DNA of 64,000 nucleotides, from contig NZ_AP018365.1 of the NCBI RefSeq assembly GCF_016756395.1, positions 6,514,001 to 6,578,000 on the forward strand. Direction: 5' to 3'. The first letter of the stretch is position 1, and each line of letters begins with the position of its first letter. Under the pieces are notes generated by a model, which was not told where the DNA came from, searched no databases, and worked only from the letters and a program-made list of their open reading frames with translations. The position numbers and the translations under genes were made by a program. Below are positions 17,270-25,381 of the stretch, one piece after another. The DNA comes from Streptomyces sp. SN-593 (lineage in GTDB: Bacteria > Actinomycetota > Actinomycetes > Streptomycetales > Streptomycetaceae).

Positions 17270-17926
17270 ATGCCTCTCACCCCCGAGGAGCCTCAGATTC
17301 ACGAGAGCGTCCCGGGTCCCCGCACTGCTCCGGCCGCCGGCCGGAATGCGTCGACCCCCCGTCCAGTCCCCGGCCCGCCGCGACCCGCGGCACCGCGCCC
17401 CACTCCGTCCAGGGAGTCCGCGGCCGCGGGTGTCGGTCCCGGCCGCCCCGGCCCCCACCGACCCGCCGGCAAGCCCGGACCGGTGACGCCGACCGCGCCG
17501 CCGGCCACCCTGCCCGCGCAGCGCTCGGCCAAGGGCGCGTCCGCCCAGATCCAGCTCATCCCCGCTCCGGAGGACGGCGCGGTCGACGCCGCCGACGAAA
17601 CGGTTGACCTGCTGCTGGACACCGGCCGTGCCCCGGGAGAGATCCTGGTGCTGACCGCGGGCGAGCACCATCCGTGGGCCGCCCACGAACTGTCCTTCGG
17701 CGAGGCGTCCTACTGGGCCCAGTACGACGCCGCGGACGACGTGTTCTACGCCGACATCCGTGCCGGTCGTGCCACCGGCCGCCCTGTCGTGGTCGTCGCG
17801 CTCAACGGCGGCGACGACGAGGACATGTCGCGGGCGCTGGCGGACGCGCTGTCCCGTGCCGGTGTGCTGCTGATCGTCTGCGGCGACACGGCCCGGATCA
17901 ACGGGTTGCTCGGCGCGAGCGCCTGA
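17270..17926 (+). CDS. Conserved actinobacterial protein with disordered N-terminus, unknown function
   Basis: 218 residues. Residues 1 to about 95 are Pro/Ala/Gly/Arg-rich and probably unstructured. Residues 95-218 form one compact alpha-beta domain (ADETVDLLLDTGRAPGEILV, then RPVVVVALNGGDDEDM, then VLLIVCGDTARINGLLG). The later part resembles the C-terminal RecA-like segment of UvrD-type helicase tails, but no ATPase motif is present, so that likeness is only a guess. It lies 54 bp after rnhB. Confidence 0.65.
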   Translation: MPLTPEEPQIHESVPGPRTAPAAGRNASTPRPVPGPPRPAAPRPTPSRESAAAGVGPGRPGPHRPAGKPGPVTPTAPPATLPAQRSAKGASAQIQLIPAPEDGAVDAADETVDLLLDTGRAPGEILVLTAGEHHPWAAHELSFGEASYWAQYDAADDVFYADIRAGRATGRPVVVVALNGGDDEDMSRALADALSRAGVLLIVCGDTARINGLLGASA

Positions 17927-18003
17927 CCTGCCACCCGACCGGGCCGCGGGCGCGAGCTCCCGGCGTCCCGCCGGCCTGGTCCCCGCCGTGGCGCCGCGGT
18001 GCC

Positions 18004-18027
18004 GCGGGCGCGGTCGACCGCGCCCGC
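18004..18027. terminator. Palindrome between convergent orphan genes
   Basis: A perfect 24-bp palindrome, GCGGGCGCGGTC with GACCGCGCCCGC, between two converging stop codons. Confidence 0.6.
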
Positions 18028-18054
18028 CTGCCCGGTGCCGGGTCGACGCGTGGC

Positions 18055-18651
18055 TCAGCGCGCGGCTGCCTGGCGCCCGGCCAGCGGTGAGCCGCTCGGC
18101 AGCGGGGCGCGCGCCGGCGGGTCGGTACGTCGGCCGGTCACGGAACCGGCGTTGGGCGTGCGGCCGGCGCGGCTCTCGCCGATGACGTTCCAGCCGTCGT
18201 CGGTGAGGGTGACGTACGACCCGCAGCGCAGTCCGTGCAGTGTGCAGGCGTCGCGCAGTCCCCACATCCAGGCGCCGTCCTCCGCGGTCCAGTCCGGCCC
18301 GCCGTCCCGGCACACCATGAGCACCGCGACCCGTACCGGGTGGCGCAGCCGCAGGTCGTGCGGGATGACCCGGCGCAGGTGGGAGAGCAGGGAGTTGCGG
18401 CGTTCCCAGCCGTCGAGCACCCCGTCGCGACCGGTGAACGAGGCGCTGGCCCTGATCCGGCCGTCGGGGTCGTAGACCGCGACCACGGCGGTCGACGGCG
18501 TGGGCAGGTGTCTGGCGTGCAGGTCCTTGATGACATCGCGCGGGCTCGCCAGCATCGGCACTCCGCTGCCGGCCCACTCGGCCGGCTCCACGCTGCGCGA
18601 CACCCGGGGAGAACCGGCGGTCGAGGTCTCAGGAACGAACCCGATGGTCAC
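18055..18651 (-). CDS. Orphan protein, possibly a degenerate RadC/JAB domain
   Basis: 198 residues from GTG 18651, which has GGGAGG upstream; longer frames upstream are shadows. Residues 40-165 read as one alpha-beta domain. The segment CRDGGPDWTAEDGAWMWGL and the following helix and strand align by eye with the HNHPSG-x8-D region of RadC/JAB proteins, but the metal-binding histidines are replaced. If that is right, it is a non-catalytic relative; otherwise the family is unknown. It is transcribed divergently from the RecQ-like gene across a 420-bp gap with an inverted repeat. Confidence 0.65.
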   Translation of the reverse strand: MTIGFVPETSTAGSPRVSRSVEPAEWAGSGVPMLASPRDVIKDLHARHLPTPSTAVVAVYDPDGRIRASASFTGRDGVLDGWERRNSLLSHLRRVIPHDLRLRHPVRVAVLMVCRDGGPDWTAEDGAWMWGLRDACTLHGLRCGSYVTLTDDGWNVIGESRAGRTPNAGSVTGRRTDPPARAPLPSGSPLAGRQAAAR

Positions 18652-19071
18652 GGTCCTCCCTTCGCGGATGCACCCGTGGACCGGGCGCGGGCGCACGCCG
18701 GTCGAGGGGCTCGGAGAGCCGATGGGGGATCCACCGCCAATTCTTCCTCTCGTACTGCCCTGCGGCAACGGGCAATTGGCGGCAACGACCGGTATGGCAG
18801 CGTCCGCCGGATAGATCCCACCCGGCCGGTCGGCCGCTCGCGCACCGCCGGGACCAGCGGGAACGCGGCGGCCGTCGGGACCCGGCGGCCGGGCCGGACC
18901 CCGGTCGCGCACCGGTGCTTCCCGCCGCGCCCCCCTTGCGCCGCCTGCTTTCGCCTTCCGCCGTCGCCCTTCGCCGTCGCCTTTCGCCGCCGACGGTCCG
19001 GCCGCGGTGGACCCGCCGCGGCGGGGTGAGCGGATTGGGCCGATGACGGTGGGGTGCGGTTGCATGGGGGC
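18652..19071. other. Divergent intergenic region, orphan/RecQ-like
   Basis: 420 bp. It holds the long-spaced inverted repeat at 18734-18782 and a pyrimidine-rich tract of TTCGCCGTCGCC-like repeats around 18950-18990. No coding sequence was seen. Confidence 0.55.
18734..18782. repeat. Long-spaced inverted repeat
   Basis: CCGCCAATT (18734-18742) and AATTGGCGG (18774-18782) are perfect 9-bp arms separated by 31 nt, a layout compatible with two operator half-sites for a divergently acting regulator. Confidence 0.5.
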
Positions 19072-21231
19072 ATGAGCAACCAGGAGCTGCGTGCGGAAGC
19101 CGATCTGATCCTTGCCGAGCTGGTGGGAGGCGCGGAGGGCTCCGCACGGCTCCGGGAGGACCAGTGGCAGGCGGTGGCCGCCCTCGTGGAGGAGCGCCGG
19201 CGCGCGCTCGTGGTGCAGCGCACCGGTTGGGGCAAGTCCGCGGTGTACTTCGTCGCCACAGCCCTGCTGCGGCGGCGCGGCGCCGGTCCCACGGTGATCA
19301 TCTCCCCGCTGCTCGCCCTCATGCGCAACCAGGTCGAGTCCGCCGCCCGCGCCGGCATCCGGGCACGGACGATCAACTCCGCCAACCCGGAGGAGTGGGA
19401 GACGATCTACGGGGAGGTGGAGCGGGGCGAGACGGACGTCCTGCTGGTCAGTCCCGAGCGGCTGAACTCGGTCGACTTCCGCGACCAGGTGCTGCCCGAG
19501 CTCGCGGCGACGACCGGCCTGCTGGTGGTCGACGAGGCGCACTGCATCTCCGACTGGGGCCATGACTTCCGCCCCGACTACCGGCGGCTGCGCGCGATGC
19601 TGGCCGAACTGCCCGCCGGGGTGCCGGTCCTGGCCACGACCGCGACCGCCAACGCGCGTGTGACCGCGGACGTGGCGGAGCAACTGGGCACCGGGGCCGG
19701 CGAGGCACTGGTGCTCAGGGGCACGCTCGAACGCGAGAGCCTGCGGTTGGGCGTGGTGCGGCTGCCCGACGCCGCCCACCGGCTCGCCTGGCTCGCGGAG
19801 CACCTGGACGAGCTGCCGGGCTCCGGGATCGTCTACACCCTCACCGTCGCCGCGGCCGAGGAGGCCACCGCGTTCCTGCGCCAGCGCGGCTTCGAGGTCG
19901 CGTCGTACACCGGGAAGACCGAGAACGCGGACCGCCTCCAGGCTGAGGTCGACCTGCAGGAGAACCGGGTCAAGGCCCTGGTCGCCACGTCGGCGCTCGG
20001 CATGGGGTACGACAAGCCGGACCTGGGCTTCGTGGTCCACCTGGGCTCGCCCTCCTCGCCGATCGCCTACTACCAGCAGGTCGGCCGTGCCGGACGCGGC
20101 GTGGCGCACGCCGACGTGCTGCTGCTGCCGGGCCGGGAGGACGAGGCGATCTGGCGCTACTTCGCCGACACCGCCTTCCCGGCGGAGGCGCAGGTCCGCC
20201 AGACGCTCGCCACCCTCGCCGAGGCGGGCCGGCCGCTGTCGGTGCCGGCCCTGGAGGCGGCGGTGGACCTCAGGCGCGGCCGCCTGGAGACGATGCTCAA
20301 GGTCCTGGACGTCGACGGCGCGGTCAAGCGGGTCAAGGGCGGCTGGACGGCCACCGGGGCCGAGTGGGTGTACGACGCCGAGCGCTACGCGTGGGTCGCC
20401 CGGCAGCGCGCGGCCGAGCAGCAGGCCATGCGCGACTACGTGGGCACCGACCGCTGCCGCATGGAGTTCCTGCGCCGGCAGTTGGACGACGAGGGCGCGG
20501 TGCCCTGCGGCCGCTGTGACAACTGCGCCGGCGCCTGGATCGACTCCTCCGTCTCGCAGGGCGCCCTGACGGGCGCCGAGAAGGAACTGGACCGCCCCGG
20601 GGTGGAGATCGAGCCGCGCCGGATGTGGCCCACCGGGATGGCCGCACTCGGCGTCGACCTCAAGGGCCGCATCCCGGCCCAGGAGCAGTGCTCGGCCGGG
20701 CGGGCGCTGGGGAGGCTGTCGGACATCGGCTGGGGCAACCGGCTACGGCCGCTGCTGGCCGAGGACGCGCCCGACGGCCCCGTGCCCGACGAGGTCCTGC
20801 GCGCCGCCGTGGCGGTCCTGGCCGACTGGGCGCGCGCGGACGGCGGATGGGCGACGGGCGCGCCGGACGCTCCCGGTCGGCCGGTCGGAGTCGTCGCCGT
20901 ACCGTCCCTGACCCGCCCGCAGCTGGTCGGCTCGCTCGCCCAGGGGATCGCGTCCGTCGGCCGCATGCCCTTCCTGGGCAGCCTGGCCTACACCGGGGTG
21001 GACGGGGCGCACGCGGCGCGCCGCAGCAACTCCGCCCAGCGACTCAAGGCCCTGTCCGGCGCGTTCACCGTCACCGGCGAACTGGCGGGCGCGCTGGCCG
21101 CCTCGCCCGGACCGGTCCTGCTCGTGGACGACTCCACCGACTCCGGGTGGACCCTGGCGGTGGCCGCGCGGCTGCTGCGCCAGTCGGGGAGCGGGCCGGT
21201 CCTGCCCCTGGTCCTCGCCGCCGCGGGCTGA
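19072..21231 (+). CDS. RecQ-like DNA helicase with C-terminal phosphoribosyltransferase-like domain
   Basis: 719 residues from ATG 19072 (a GTG 6 codons earlier is less likely). Walker A is RTGWGKSAVYF (about 51-58), the DExH box is VVDEAHCISDWGHDFRPDYR (about 152), and motif VI is QQVGRAGRG. RecQ zinc cysteines follow in CRMEF and PCGRCDNC (about 463-484). After residue 520 it departs from classical RecQ: no HRDC domain is seen, but a region ending in PVLLVDDSTDSGWTLAVAAR (about 682) resembles a PRPP-binding loop of type I phosphoribosyltransferases. The tail may bind nucleotides. Followed by DUF4192 on the same strand. Confidence 0.9.
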   Translation: MSNQELRAEADLILAELVGGAEGSARLREDQWQAVAALVEERRRALVVQRTGWGKSAVYFVATALLRRRGAGPTVIISPLLALMRNQVESAARAGIRARTINSANPEEWETIYGEVERGETDVLLVSPERLNSVDFRDQVLPELAATTGLLVVDEAHCISDWGHDFRPDYRRLRAMLAELPAGVPVLATTATANARVTADVAEQLGTGAGEALVLRGTLERESLRLGVVRLPDAAHRLAWLAEHLDELPGSGIVYTLTVAAAEEATAFLRQRGFEVASYTGKTENADRLQAEVDLQENRVKALVATSALGMGYDKPDLGFVVHLGSPSSPIAYYQQVGRAGRGVAHADVLLLPGREDEAIWRYFADTAFPAEAQVRQTLATLAEAGRPLSVPALEAAVDLRRGRLETMLKVLDVDGAVKRVKGGWTATGAEWVYDAERYAWVARQRAAEQQAMRDYVGTDRCRMEFLRRQLDDEGAVPCGRCDNCAGAWIDSSVSQGALTGAEKELDRPGVEIEPRRMWPTGMAALGVDLKGRIPAQEQCSAGRALGRLSDIGWGNRLRPLLAEDAPDGPVPDEVLRAAVAVLADWARADGGWATGAPDAPGRPVGVVAVPSLTRPQLVGSLAQGIASVGRMPFLGSLAYTGVDGAHAARRSNSAQRLKALSGAFTVTGELAGALAASPGPVLLVDDSTDSGWTLAVAARLLRQSGSGPVLPLVLAAAG

Positions 21232-21319
21232 GCCCGGCAACGCCCGGGGCGGGGCGGTCGTCCACAGCCGAACGGGTGGTCCTCCGCGGGAGGCCCCGGC
21301 GATGCGTCATCGTCGAGCC

Positions 21320-22564
21320 ATGACACAGAGCGACGAAATTCAGTACGGAAAGTCAGCGGACCGCCCGGCGGAGGTCAAGGTCACCCTGCGCGGTCCGGAG
21401 GACCTCGCGGACGCCTTGCCCTACCTGCTCGGCTTCCAGCCGACGGACAGCCTGGTCCTCGTGGCGCTGCACGGGGAGCACGGCCGCTTCGGCGGGAGGC
21501 TGCGGGTGGCGCTGCCCGAGAACCCGGAGGACTGGTCGATCGGCGCCGACCAGTTGGCGGAGTGCCTGGTGCGGAACAGCACCCGTCGCAGCGGCCACCC
21601 CGACGCGGTCGTCGTCTTCCTCTGCCAGGACCCCGCCGATGGCGAGCGGCCGTCGGACGTGATGGAGCGCCTGCGCCCGCTCGCCCAGCGTCTGCGGGTC
21701 GCGTGCGGAGACCTGGACGTGCCGGTGGTCGAGGCGCTGTGCGTGTCGGCCGGGCGCTGGTGGTCCTACTGCCTGCCGGAGTGCGAGCCAGCACCGGCCG
21801 AGGGCACCGCTCTGCCGCCGCCGGGCAGCAGCGCCGTGGCCGCCACCGCCGCGTACGCCGGGATGCCGGTCCCCGGCCTGCTGCGGGACATCGAGACGCG
21901 GTTGAGGCCGGCCGCGCGCGACGACCACCAGCAGGAGATCGCCCTCGACATCGCCTGCGCCGAGCTCCTGCCGCGGATGCTGGCCGACCACCGGGCCGAG
22001 GAGACCCGCCGCCGCACGCTCCGGCTGGCCCGCGCCGCCCTGGAGAGGTTCCGGGCCGCGCCGCGGCTCGACGACGCGACGCGGGCCGACGAGCAGGACG
22101 ACGGGCTGCTCGGGGACGACGAGGCAGCCGCCCTGATCCTCGGCATCCAGGACAAGGCCACCCGTGACCGCGCCGCGGAGTGGGCGGAGCCGGGGCAGGC
22201 CGACGCGGCGGTGCGGCTGTGGCGCGCGCTGGCCCGGCGCTGCGTCGGGCCCTACCAGGAGCACGCGGTCACCCCGCTCACCCTCGCCGGGTGGGTCACG
22301 TGGTCGACGGGTGACGAGACCGAGGCGCGCGTCGCCCTGCGGATGGCCCTCGACCTGGATCCGGGCTACACCTTCGCCCGGTTGCTGCACACCTCGGTCA
22401 ACGAGGGCCTGGACCCCGAGTTGCTGCGGCGCACCCTGCGCCAGGAGCGGCGCAAACGCGTGGTGGACCGGGCGGCGTCGCACCGCCGCGGGCCGGCCGG
22501 CCCCTCGGGCCGCGGCCCCGCCCACCGCGTGCCCAAGGGCCGCCATCCCCGGACCCGGCGGTGA
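21320..22564 (+). CDS. DUF4192 family protein
   Basis: 414 residues from ATG 21320; a start 6 codons earlier (21302) is also possible. The family hallmark is the N-terminal part: VKVTLRGPEDLADALPYLLG, FQPTDSLVLVAL. A middle region (SAGRWWSYCLPEC) and an alpha-helical C-terminal half follow, and the last 60 residues are very basic (Arg/Lys/Pro), suggesting nucleic-acid contact. Function unknown; it is actinobacteria-specific as far as I know. Confidence 0.85.
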   Translation: MTQSDEIQYGKSADRPAEVKVTLRGPEDLADALPYLLGFQPTDSLVLVALHGEHGRFGGRLRVALPENPEDWSIGADQLAECLVRNSTRRSGHPDAVVVFLCQDPADGERPSDVMERLRPLAQRLRVACGDLDVPVVEALCVSAGRWWSYCLPECEPAPAEGTALPPPGSSAVAATAAYAGMPVPGLLRDIETRLRPAARDDHQQEIALDIACAELLPRMLADHRAEETRRRTLRLARAALERFRAAPRLDDATRADEQDDGLLGDDEAAALILGIQDKATRDRAAEWAEPGQADAAVRLWRALARRCVGPYQEHAVTPLTLAGWVTWSTGDETEARVALRMALDLDPGYTFARLLHTSVNEGLDPELLRRTLRQERRKRVVDRAASHRRGPAGPSGRGPAHRVPKGRHPRTRR

Positions 22565-22644
22565 ACGGCGGGACGCCCGGCGCGGCGCGTCACGGGCGGG
22601 AAAGCAGCCGCGCGGGGGGCTGGGGAGGCCAATTGCCGCCACCT

Positions 22645-22689
22645 GATCGTCAAGAGAGTCGATCCGGCTGTTTATCGTCAGGGAGACGA
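22645..22689 (+). promoter_or_regulatory. Two related inverted-repeat sites upstream of Nudix regulator
   Basis: GATCG-N10-CGATC at 22645-22664 and TCGTC-AGGGA-GACGA at 22675-22689 share the core ATCGTCA, 28 bp apart. They sit just before the -10-like box of the gene, where a repressor operator would be expected. Confidence 0.45.
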
Positions 22690-22690
22690 C

Positions 22691-22696
22691 TAGGAT
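22691..22696 (+). promoter_or_regulatory. -10-like TAGGAT before the Nudix gene
   Basis: TAGGAT, then 6 nt, then ATG 22703. Confidence 0.6.
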
Positions 22697-22702
22697 CGCG
22701 TC

Positions 22703-23437
22703 ATGTCGCCCTACGACCCGTCGGCCTTCCCGCCCTTCGCTGTCACCGTCGACCTGGTGGTGCTCACGGTTCGGCATCACGCGCTGTGCGCTCTCTCGGT
22801 GCGCAGGGGCGAGTCCCCGTTCCAGGGTCGATGGGCGCTGCCCGGTGGTTTCGTCCGCGACGACGAGGACCTCTCGCAGGCGGCGGCCCGCGAGTTGGCC
22901 GAGGAGACGGGCCTGAGGGCGCAGAACGGGGCCCATCTGGAACAGCTCGCCACCTACGGCGATCCGCAGCGCGACCCGCGGATGAGGGTGGTCAGCGTCG
23001 CGCACCTCGTGCTCGCCCCGGACCTGCCGGCGCCTCGTGCCGGCGGCGACGCGCGCAGCGCCCGCTGGGCGTCGGTGGACACGCTGTTGACGGAGAGTGG
23101 CCAGGACCACGCGGGCGACGCGGCGCCGCTCGCGTTCGACCACGGGCGCATCCTCGCCGACGGGGTGGAGCGGGCCCGGTCGAAGATCGAGTACTCCTCG
23201 CTGGCCACGGCGTTCTGCCCGCCCGAGTTCACCGTCGGCGAGTTGCGCCGGGTCTACGAGGCGGTGTGGGGTGTGGCGCTCGATCCGCGCAACTTCCACC
23301 GGAAGGTGACCGGGACAGTCGGCTTCCTGGTGCCGACCGGTGGCACGACGACCCGTCAGGGCGGCCGCCCGGCACAGCTGTTCAGGGCCGGGGGTGCGGC
23401 ACTGCTGAATCCGCCGATGCTCCGACCGGAGGTGTAG
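22703..23437 (+). CDS. Nudix/winged-helix protein, NrtR-like
   Basis: 244 residues. The N-terminal Nudix domain has an intact signature, [24 protein letters not shown] condensed as Gx5Ex7REx2EEx2G (about residues 48-70). The C-terminal part ([24 protein letters not shown], then a basic strand ending in [10 protein letters not shown]) is the winged helix of NrtR-type regulators, which bind ADP-ribose through the Nudix domain and control NAD metabolism genes. Whether this one still hydrolyses a substrate is unclear since the signature is complete. No NAD gene is adjacent; autoregulation through the upstream repeats is plausible. Confidence 0.85.
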   Translation: MSPYDPSAFPPFAVTVDLVVLTVRHHALCALSVRRGESPFQGRWALPGGFVRDDEDLSQAAARELAEETGLRAQNGAHLEQLATYGDPQRDPRMRVVSVAHLVLAPDLPAPRAGGDARSARWASVDTLLTESGQDHAGDAAPLAFDHGRILADGVERARSKIEYSSLATAFCPPEFTVGELRRVYEAVWGVALDPRNFHRKVTGTVGFLVPTGGTTTRQGGRPAQLFRAGGAALLNPPMLRPEV

Positions 23438-23476
23438 TTTCAGGGTTTTTGTCCGTTTTTCTGGCCGTTTCGGCGT

Positions 23477-23482
23477 TATGGT
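23477..23482 (+). promoter_or_regulatory. -10-like TATGGT before the ABC gene
   Basis: TATGGT, then 6 nt, then GTG 23489. It lies at the end of a T-rich tract (23438-23475) unusual for the window. Confidence 0.5.
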
Positions 23483-23488
23483 GCTGGG

Positions 23489-25276
23489 GTGATCCAGGCC
23501 ATCGGACTGACCAGCTTGTCCCGCCGCAACACCCCGCCCGCCGTCGCCGACCTTTCCTTCGAGGTGCGCGAGGGCGAGGTGACCGGCATGCTCGGACCCG
23601 GCGGTTCGGGCAAGTCCACCGCGCTCCGGCTGCTGCTCGGGATGCAACCCGGCCGTGGCGTCACCCTCGTCGACGGCCGGCCCCTGCACGAACTGGCCCG
23701 CCCCACGGACGAGATCGGCGCAGTGCTCGGCGACGTCCCCGGGCACCCCCGCAGAAGCGCCCGCGGACACCTGCGCATGCTCTGCTCCGCCTACGGACTG
23801 CCGCTCTCGCGTGCCGACGAGGTCCTGGAGCTCGTCGGGTTGGACGCGGTGGCCGAGGAGCGGCTCGCCACGCACTCGCTGGCCATGGACCGCCGCCTGG
23901 GCGTCGCCGTGGCACTGCTCTCCCACCCGCGTGCGCTGATCCTGGACGACCCGGTCCACGAACTGCTGCCGCGCGAGGCCGCCTGGGTGCACGAACTGGC
24001 GCGCCGGCATGCCGCAGAGGGCGGGGCCGTGCTGCTCGCGGGCCGGGACGCCGGCGCGCTGGCCCGGACGTCCGACCGTGTCCTTGTCCTTGACGGCGGG
24101 CACCTGGTCGCCGACGAGGTCGCGGCACGGTTCGCCCGCAGCCGCCTGCGCCCCTGTGTGGCGGTGCGGTCGCCTTACGCCCAGCGGCTGGCGGAACTGC
24201 TCGGCGACGAAGGCGTCGAGGTGGTCAGCGCGAGCGGCAGCCGTATCGCCGTGTACGGCACGACGTCCGCGGCGGTGGGGGAGACCGCCTACCGCAACGG
24301 CATCCTGCTGCACGAACTGGCCGACACCTCGGCGGACCGGCTCGACCGGCGCGACCGGTGGAGGGACGACGCCGCCGAGCAGGGACAGGCCGCGGTGCCC
24401 CGCCAGCGGAGCGAGGTCCGGCGCCCACGGCGGGTCGGGCGCCGCCCCGGCCCGGTCCGCCCGGTCCGCTACGAGGTCCGCCGCGCGTTCGGCGTACGCA
24501 CGCCCTGGCCCACCGTGTTCGCCGCACTGGCGTGCTCGGTGCTCGCCACCGTGCTGCTCGCCCGTACCGGCGTGGCGCACACCTCGGCGCTGCGCGCGCT
24601 GTCGGGCTGGGCTCCCGAACTGCCGCTGCCCGCCTCGGCGATCGGCGCCGGGCTGCTCGGCGCGCTGAGCTACGGCCAGGAGTTCCGCTACCCGGCCCTC
24701 GCCGCCGGCCACGGTCCCGAGCCGCGCAGCCTCCGGCTGCTCGTCGCCAAGCTCGTGGTCGGCGCGGTGGCCGCGGTGGCGTTGACCGCCGTGGCCACCG
24801 CGGTCGACGTCGGGGTGCTCGGGCTGCTCGTCGCCCGCGGCCGCGTACCCGACCCGTCGGCCCACCCCGTGGCCCTGGCGGGGAGCGCCGCGCTCGCCGT
24901 CGGGTGCTGCTGGGCCGGGGTGCTGGCCGCCGCGGTCTTCCGCACCACCGCGCTCGGCCTGTCCGCGGTGCTCGCGGTGCCGCTGCTGGCCGTACCGGCC
25001 GTCCGGGCGCTGCTCGGTGGGCCGCAGTTGAAGGAACTCGGCGACGCGGGTGAGGCGCTGTGGTCGGTGGTGTGCGGGGTGTCGCAGGGCGGGGGCGGAG
25101 GAGTGGGCAGGGCGCTGCGGATCGCCGGTCAACCCCTCTTCCTCGGTTTGGCGTTGCTGCTGGCCGTGCTCGTCGTGGCTTTCGCGGCAAGCGCGTTGCG
25201 GGGGCGGCGGCAAGAGCGGCGGTCAACTGGCGTGTCCGCCGGAGGAAGTGCGCCCCTGCCCGGCGACGAGGGGTGA
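23489..25276 (+). CDS. ABC transporter protein: ATP-binding domain fused to membrane domain
   Basis: 595 residues. Residues 1-220 are an ABC ATPase with intact Walker A (GPGGSGKST, about 36-44). The signature region reads HSLAMDRRLGVAVALL instead of an LSGGQ/SLGMR type, and Walker B is ALILDDP, with aspartate where the catalytic glutamate usually is. An Arg-rich linker (about 295-330) leads to a membrane part with about six hydrophobic segments (for example VFAALACSVLATVLLA and LVVGAVAAVALTAVATAVDV). It sits immediately upstream of whiH. Substrate is unknown; ATPase activity may be slow. Confidence 0.85.
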   Translation: MIQAIGLTSLSRRNTPPAVADLSFEVREGEVTGMLGPGGSGKSTALRLLLGMQPGRGVTLVDGRPLHELARPTDEIGAVLGDVPGHPRRSARGHLRMLCSAYGLPLSRADEVLELVGLDAVAEERLATHSLAMDRRLGVAVALLSHPRALILDDPVHELLPREAAWVHELARRHAAEGGAVLLAGRDAGALARTSDRVLVLDGGHLVADEVAARFARSRLRPCVAVRSPYAQRLAELLGDEGVEVVSASGSRIAVYGTTSAAVGETAYRNGILLHELADTSADRLDRRDRWRDDAAEQGQAAVPRQRSEVRRPRRVGRRPGPVRPVRYEVRRAFGVRTPWPTVFAALACSVLATVLLARTGVAHTSALRALSGWAPELPLPASAIGAGLLGALSYGQEFRYPALAAGHGPEPRSLRLLVAKLVVGAVAAVALTAVATAVDVGVLGLLVARGRVPDPSAHPVALAGSAALAVGCCWAGVLAAAVFRTTALGLSAVLAVPLLAVPAVRALLGGPQLKELGDAGEALWSVVCGVSQGGGGGVGRALRIAGQPLFLGLALLLAVLVVAFAASALRGRRQERRSTGVSAGGSAPLPGDEG

Positions 25277-25303
25277 TTCCTCCAGGAAAAACGTCAATTA
25301 TCA

Positions 25304-25320
25304 GGTGATGAGTGCTCACC
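25304..25320 (+). promoter_or_regulatory. Inverted repeat upstream of the whiH promoter
   Basis: GGTGA-N7-TCACC, 27 bp upstream of the -35. This could be a GntR-type autoregulatory site or a BldD-like box; the sequence alone does not decide. Confidence 0.5.
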
Positions 25321-25346
25321 CTTTCGTGTGCTTTTCAGCAAAGCCC

Positions 25347-25374
25347 TCAAGGCCGGGTTCGGCATCGCCGACAA
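25347..25374 (+). promoter_or_regulatory. Sigma-WhiG-type promoter of whiH
   Basis: TCAA, 16 nt, GCCGACAA: close to the flagellar/WhiG consensus TAAA-N15/16-GCCGATAA. The -10 ends 7 nt before the GTG start of whiH, which predicts a leaderless or nearly leaderless transcript. whiH dependence on sigma WhiG is established in S. coelicolor. Confidence 0.75.
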
Positions 25375-25381
25375 AGGATGC

